The translations under genes and the position numbers were made by a program. This document shows, piece after piece, positions 61,560 through 64,000 of a DNA stretch of 64,000 nucleotides; the first letter of the stretch is position 1, and each line of letters begins with the position of its first letter. The notes beneath the pieces are model-generated. The model had not been told where the DNA came from. It did no database searches and saw only the letters and a list, made by a program, of their open reading frames with translations. The stretch is from Dorea sp. AM10-31 (GTDB lineage Bacteria > Bacillota > Clostridia > Lachnospirales > Lachnospiraceae): the NCBI RefSeq assembly GCF_003435815.1, contig NZ_QTUV01000002.1, forward strand, positions 567,568 through 631,567, given 5' to 3'.

Positions 61560-62354
61560 CTAATCATTCAGATCCAGACTTTCCTGTCCTGCTTTTTCCA
61601 TCATCTTTTCCCGGCATGCCAGCACGATACCATCCACTTCCTGCAAGTGATGCAGCATCTTCTTCTCAAATTCGCGAATCGGCAGGAGCACCCCGATCTC
61701 ATCAAACTCTTTTTGCTTTTTAATTCCTGTTTCCTGTCCGTAATATACAATTGCGCGCGGTGCTGCTTTCTGAATCTGCATAAATGTTTCCCATACAACT
61801 GCATACGCTTCAGCCTCTGTCAATCCCATCTTACATGTATCCGGTAAAGCATACAGAATCAATATGCCTCTGCTTTTGTTTTCTTTTTTCTCAACAATTT
61901 TTGTTCCTTTTTCATAAGACCGTACAAGATCATATCCATCTGCCAGATATACTTTTGATCTCGGTGCACATTGATGTATCTCGTATGTTTCTTTGAATTT
62001 CGTATATTCTCTTGCCGAGACCTTTTTTTCCTGTAACAGATTGCCATCTACATCTGTTAAAAGCACCGGATTTGCACCCGCTTTTCCGTGAAATTTTTTA
62101 GGGATCAAATATGCTTCCCGTAATAAGTCAAACATACTTCTTCCACAAAGTTCCAATAAAAGTGCCGTAACATCACCATTTTTATATGCATGAAACAGTA
62201 CCTCTGCGAAATGTCCTGCTGAATCTCCGGATATATTTTCTTCTTCCAGATGTTCCTGAAATACGTCTTTTAATCTTCCACATGCTTCTTTTGATTCAAA
62301 TATTTTAGAAAAAATTGCTTCTACAGCTTCTTCTCTCGGTAATACAGTTTGCAT
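61560..62354 (-). CDS. Unknown cytoplasmic protein, coupled to ThrE
   Basis: 264 residues, start ATG with GGAGG 7 nt upstream. No membrane segments. Helical and charged; notable pieces are LCGRSMFDLLREAYLIPKKF, NPVLLTDVDGNLLQEKKV, KSRGILILYALPDTCKMG, and the C-terminal PIREFEKKMLHHLQEVDGIV. I do not recognise the family. It shares an operon with the ThrE exporter and has its own well-built promoter/operator downstream of lysR, so a role in sensing or making the exported substrate is possible but inferred only from position. Confidence 0.6.
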   Translation of the reverse strand: MQTVLPREEAVEAIFSKIFESKEACGRLKDVFQEHLEEENISGDSAGHFAEVLFHAYKNGDVTALLLELCGRSMFDLLREAYLIPKKFHGKAGANPVLLTDVDGNLLQEKKVSAREYTKFKETYEIHQCAPRSKVYLADGYDLVRSYEKGTKIVEKKENKSRGILILYALPDTCKMGLTEAEAYAVVWETFMQIQKAAPRAIVYYGQETGIKKQKEFDEIGVLLPIREFEKKMLHHLQEVDGIVLACREKMMEKAGQESLDLND

Positions 62355-62381
62355 ATTATCGCCTCCATAACAAAAATAGCC

Positions 62382-62405
62382 TTCTATACTTTATTAAGTA
62401 TAGAA
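62382..62405. promoter_or_regulatory. 24-bp inverted repeat overlapping the -10 of the unknown-ThrE promoter
   Basis: TTCTATACTT-tatt-AAGTATAGAA, perfect 10-bp arms. It covers the -10 box (62397-62402) of the promoter below, the classic place for a repressor. Since T-runs flank it on both strands it could instead act as a terminator for lysR. Confidence 0.6.
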
Positions 62406-62425
62406 AGCTGTTTTTTCAAAGTCAA
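62397..62425 (-). promoter_or_regulatory. Promoter of the unknown-ThrE operon
   Basis: Minus strand TTGACT (62420-62425), 17-nt spacer, TATACT (62397-62402). The leader to the start at 62354 is about 40 nt. Confidence 0.7.
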
Positions 62426-62432
62426 ATAAATA

Positions 62433-62463
62433 ACCTATGTTTTATTTACATGTCACCTATGTT
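62433..62463. repeat. Two direct repeats ACCTATGTT, 22 bp apart, upstream of the promoter
   Basis: ACCTATGTT at 62433-62441 and 62455-62463. The spacing of 22 bp is two helical turns, just upstream of the -35 box, a usual activator position. LysR, encoded upstream, is the natural candidate, though LysR sites are usually T-N11-A and this match is not obvious. Confidence 0.55.
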
Positions 62464-62526
62464 CTATATATATAATCACATTTCTGCATCATACACCTGC
62501 CATTTCCAATGCTAAAAATACATTTT

Positions 62527-63423
62527 CTACAACAATAAATGTTTAAAAGCTTCCTCTGCAATTCCCGGTGGGAAATTTATATTTTCCACCAGACAAATTT
62601 CTCTCTCAGGAATCTTTTCATATAATGATATCATCTGCAATTTTCCAGATTCTATTGCTGGTTTTACATATAATTCCGGTAAAAAGCCAATTCCCAGCCC
62701 ACACGAAATCAGTGGCAATATCTGATCCATCGTCTCTACTTCTGTGTTCGGTGTAAATATCAGATTCTGTTCCATAAACCATTCTGAATAAAATTTGTAT
62801 GATGTGCTGTCTTTCTCCAGACTGACTATGGGATGTGAAGCAATTTCTTTTAAATGAACCTGAGAATCTCTTTCTTTCCCTAGTATATCCAGACAAAACG
62901 CAGGACTTGCAACTGCAATCTCACGAAATTTCATCAGTGGCATTACTTTTAAAGGCTTCTGCGCCTTCAATGGAGTCGTTACAATTGCCAGGTCCGCCTG
63001 TCCCTCTTTTACCGCGCGTATTGCTCTTGGTGTACTATGATTCAACAAATGGAGCTGAATATTGGGATATGATTTATGAAACTTTGTAAGTACCGGAAGA
63101 AGCCGTAAATGTAATGCAATCTCGCTTGCACTGATCGTAACGCTCCCACTTTCCATACTACGTTTTCCTGCCAGCTCTACTTCCGCTGCATGAAGCTGCT
63201 GATAAGCAATCCTGACATGTTGATATAATAATTCACCTTCCTGTGTCAATGTTACACCACGGTTAGATCGTACAAACAACCGACAGCCAAGCTGATTTTC
63301 CAGATTGTTCATAAAATGCGTAATATTGGGCTGGTTGCTTCCTAATACTTTTGCCGCCTTTGAAAAACTCTTATAGGTTGTCACATAATAAAAAATCCGG
63401 TAATAATCGTATGTAATGTCCAT
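62527..63423 (-). CDS. LysR-family transcriptional regulator
   Basis: 298 residues. N-terminal HTH: YYRIFYYVTTYKSFSKAAKV, LGSNQPNITHFMNNLENQLG, CRLFVRSNRGVTLTQEGELL. The substrate-binding domain (90-298) includes ISASEIALHLRLLPVLTKFH and LPLISCGLGIGFLPELYV. Start chosen at ATG 63423, behind GGAGAG. It precedes the unknown-ThrE operon on the same strand and diverges from the HPr-like gene; either may be its target. Effector unknown. Confidence 0.93.
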   Translation of the reverse strand: MDITYDYYRIFYYVTTYKSFSKAAKVLGSNQPNITHFMNNLENQLGCRLFVRSNRGVTLTQEGELLYQHVRIAYQQLHAAEVELAGKRSMESGSVTISASEIALHLRLLPVLTKFHKSYPNIQLHLLNHSTPRAIRAVKEGQADLAIVTTPLKAQKPLKVMPLMKFREIAVASPAFCLDILGKERDSQVHLKEIASHPIVSLEKDSTSYKFYSEWFMEQNLIFTPNTEVETMDQILPLISCGLGIGFLPELYVKPAIESGKLQMISLYEKIPEREICLVENINFPPGIAEEAFKHLLL

Positions 63424-63433
63424 TTTTCTCTCC

Positions 63434-63462
63434 ATCTATATCACATCTATACCATATCTATA
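63434..63462. repeat. Three tandem 11-bp repeats in the lysR leader
   Basis: ATCTATA occurs at 63434, 63445 and 63456, exactly 11 bp apart, with 4-nt spacers TCAC, CCAT. It starts 11 nt upstream of the lysR start codon, right before the ribosome site. Phasing by one helical turn suggests protein binding, possibly autoregulation. Confidence 0.65.
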
Positions 63463-63569
63463 TTTTATTTATATATCAGGTATGCCGAATATACATTTTA
63501 CATTTCTTGTCATCTATTATATACTTGCAAAAGGAAAAAGAAAATCTATTTTTACAGAGGTGGCCTGCT

Positions 63570-63827
63570 ATGATAAAAAATAATATAAAATTCACAACAA
63601 CAAGTCAATTTATTATCTTTCATAATATTTGCAGTAAGGTTTCATCTGATGTACAAATACGCGATATTTCCAACCACAACAAACCCGTTGATGGGAAAAA
63701 GCTTTCTGAACTTGCAAATATCCAACTGGGTCTTCCAGCATTACTGATGATTCATGGTAATGACGAAGTTCAGGTTCTCTCATCTCTTCAAAAGTATGGA
63801 ATCTGTCATAAAAAAGAGAAGAAATAA
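63570..63827 (+). CDS. Small HPr-like protein
   Basis: 85 residues, ATG behind AGAGGTGG (7 nt). The pattern DVQIRDISNHNKPVDGKKLS, ELANIQLGLPALLMIHGNDE and VQVLSSLQKYGICHKKEKK resembles the second half of an HPr-fold (K-S-L-G..G..I...G.DE..A..L). The phosphorylated His15 and Ser46 of true HPr are not obvious, so it could be a Crh-like or unrelated fold. It diverges from lysR, sharing a 146-bp intergenic region. Hairpin terminator follows. Confidence 0.45.
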   Translation: MIKNNIKFTTTSQFIIFHNICSKVSSDVQIRDISNHNKPVDGKKLSELANIQLGLPALLMIHGNDEVQVLSSLQKYGICHKKEKK

Positions 63828-63852
63828 TTTCCTCATTCTTAGTCACTCTCAT

Positions 63853-63885
63853 ACGACTGTCCGAAAAAGATAGTCGTCTTTTTAT
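63853..63885 (+). terminator. Terminator of the HPr-like gene
   Basis: ACGACTGTC...GATAGTCGT stem (63853-63877) with one mismatch, then CTTTTTATTT. Confidence 0.75.
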
Positions 63886-64000
63886 TTATCTATATTAAAA
63901 TACCTGAATAAAAGATTAATAGTTTTTATTTCTTATAACAAAAAAGCGACTGGCTTTATACCAATCACTTCTGTAAGTTATATACCTTCAAAACTGCATA
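63886..64000. other. Right edge, no gene seen
   Basis: AT-rich 115 bp. The last bases (TACCTTCAAAACTGCATA) resemble sequence often found between or next to stable RNA genes in clostridia, so an rRNA or tRNA cluster may lie just outside. Not annotated as such. Confidence 0.25.

Noticed and set aside
1..64000. CRISPR arrays, tRNA or rRNA genes, prophage structural genes
   Set aside because: No evenly spaced repeats, tRNA cloverleaf arms or phage gene runs were seen; the MuF-like nuclease domain stands alone.
63980..64000. Start of an rRNA operon at the right edge
   Set aside because: The last 18 bases resemble spacer sequence next to stable RNA genes, but this is too short to support a feature.

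Overview
This is chromosomal DNA of a low-GC Gram-positive anaerobe, most likely a gut Lachnospiraceae (Clostridia). The basis is strong AGGAGG ribosome sites, clostridial small families (DUF1836, DUF3783, DUF3877, DUF6472, the CmpB-type membrane protein), Fhs behind a ZTP riboswitch, a HrcA/CIRCE-controlled Hsp20, and a class C sortase/pilin locus. Genus is not assigned. Most genes are on the minus strand, so operons read from high to low coordinates. All assignments come from reading the sequence and from remembered family features; no search was run.

Layout. 0-6 kb: tRNA quality control and modification (ProX/YbaK-like deacylase, Dus), a YeiH transporter, TrpRS, a DnaJ-like chaperone and CIRCE-controlled Hsp20. 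6.3-7.9 kb: a small mobile-looking patch with a decayed IS3 transposase, an unrecognised gene fragment, and a two-gene XRE regulator plus BECR/PBECR4-like nuclease pair that shares one palindromic operator; this is the best candidate for an undescribed toxin-antitoxin system. 8-22.6 kb: housekeeping and transport, including an Fe-S aldo/keto reductase, DEDDh exonuclease, ABC exporter, CsaA, UlaE with a decayed upstream partner, two AGCS symporters, a Zur-like zinc ABC operon with two 7-1-7 boxes, ketopantoate reductase and FeoA. 22.6-33.7 kb: a sortase-pilus operon (backbone pilin, class C sortase, a second sortase that runs without a stop into a 2035-residue SpaA/Cna-B adhesin, and an InlB-repeat secreted protein), abutting a decayed FtsX-type permease.

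33.8-40 kb: fhs with a ZTP riboswitch, a GGDEF-REC-HD-GYP protein, an HPt protein and a ThrE exporter. 39.8-45.4 kb: a defence island at the 3' end of rlmD, holding RhuM, an EVE-containing McrB, McrC and a small unknown first gene, with relics of an rlmD-like tail and a second rhuM at the far end. 45-57 kb: RlmD, a NYN-LOTUS protein, a cyuA-DUF3783-pcrA operon, DUF1836, YerC, a PHP phosphoesterase, asparaginase, proline iminopeptidase and an APH-fold kinase. 57-64 kb: phosphoglucomutase, a VOC-DUF3877 fusion, a second ThrE coupled to an unknown protein behind a well-built operator/promoter, a LysR regulator with three 11-bp-phased repeats in its leader, and a divergent HPr-like small gene.

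Functional links. The zinc uptake genes, their Fur-family regulator and its likely boxes are contiguous. The pilus genes overlap or abut, which implies coupled translation. The HPt protein next to the receiver/cyclic-di-GMP protein suggests one phosphorelay. LysR, the unknown gene and ThrE look like one regulatory unit.
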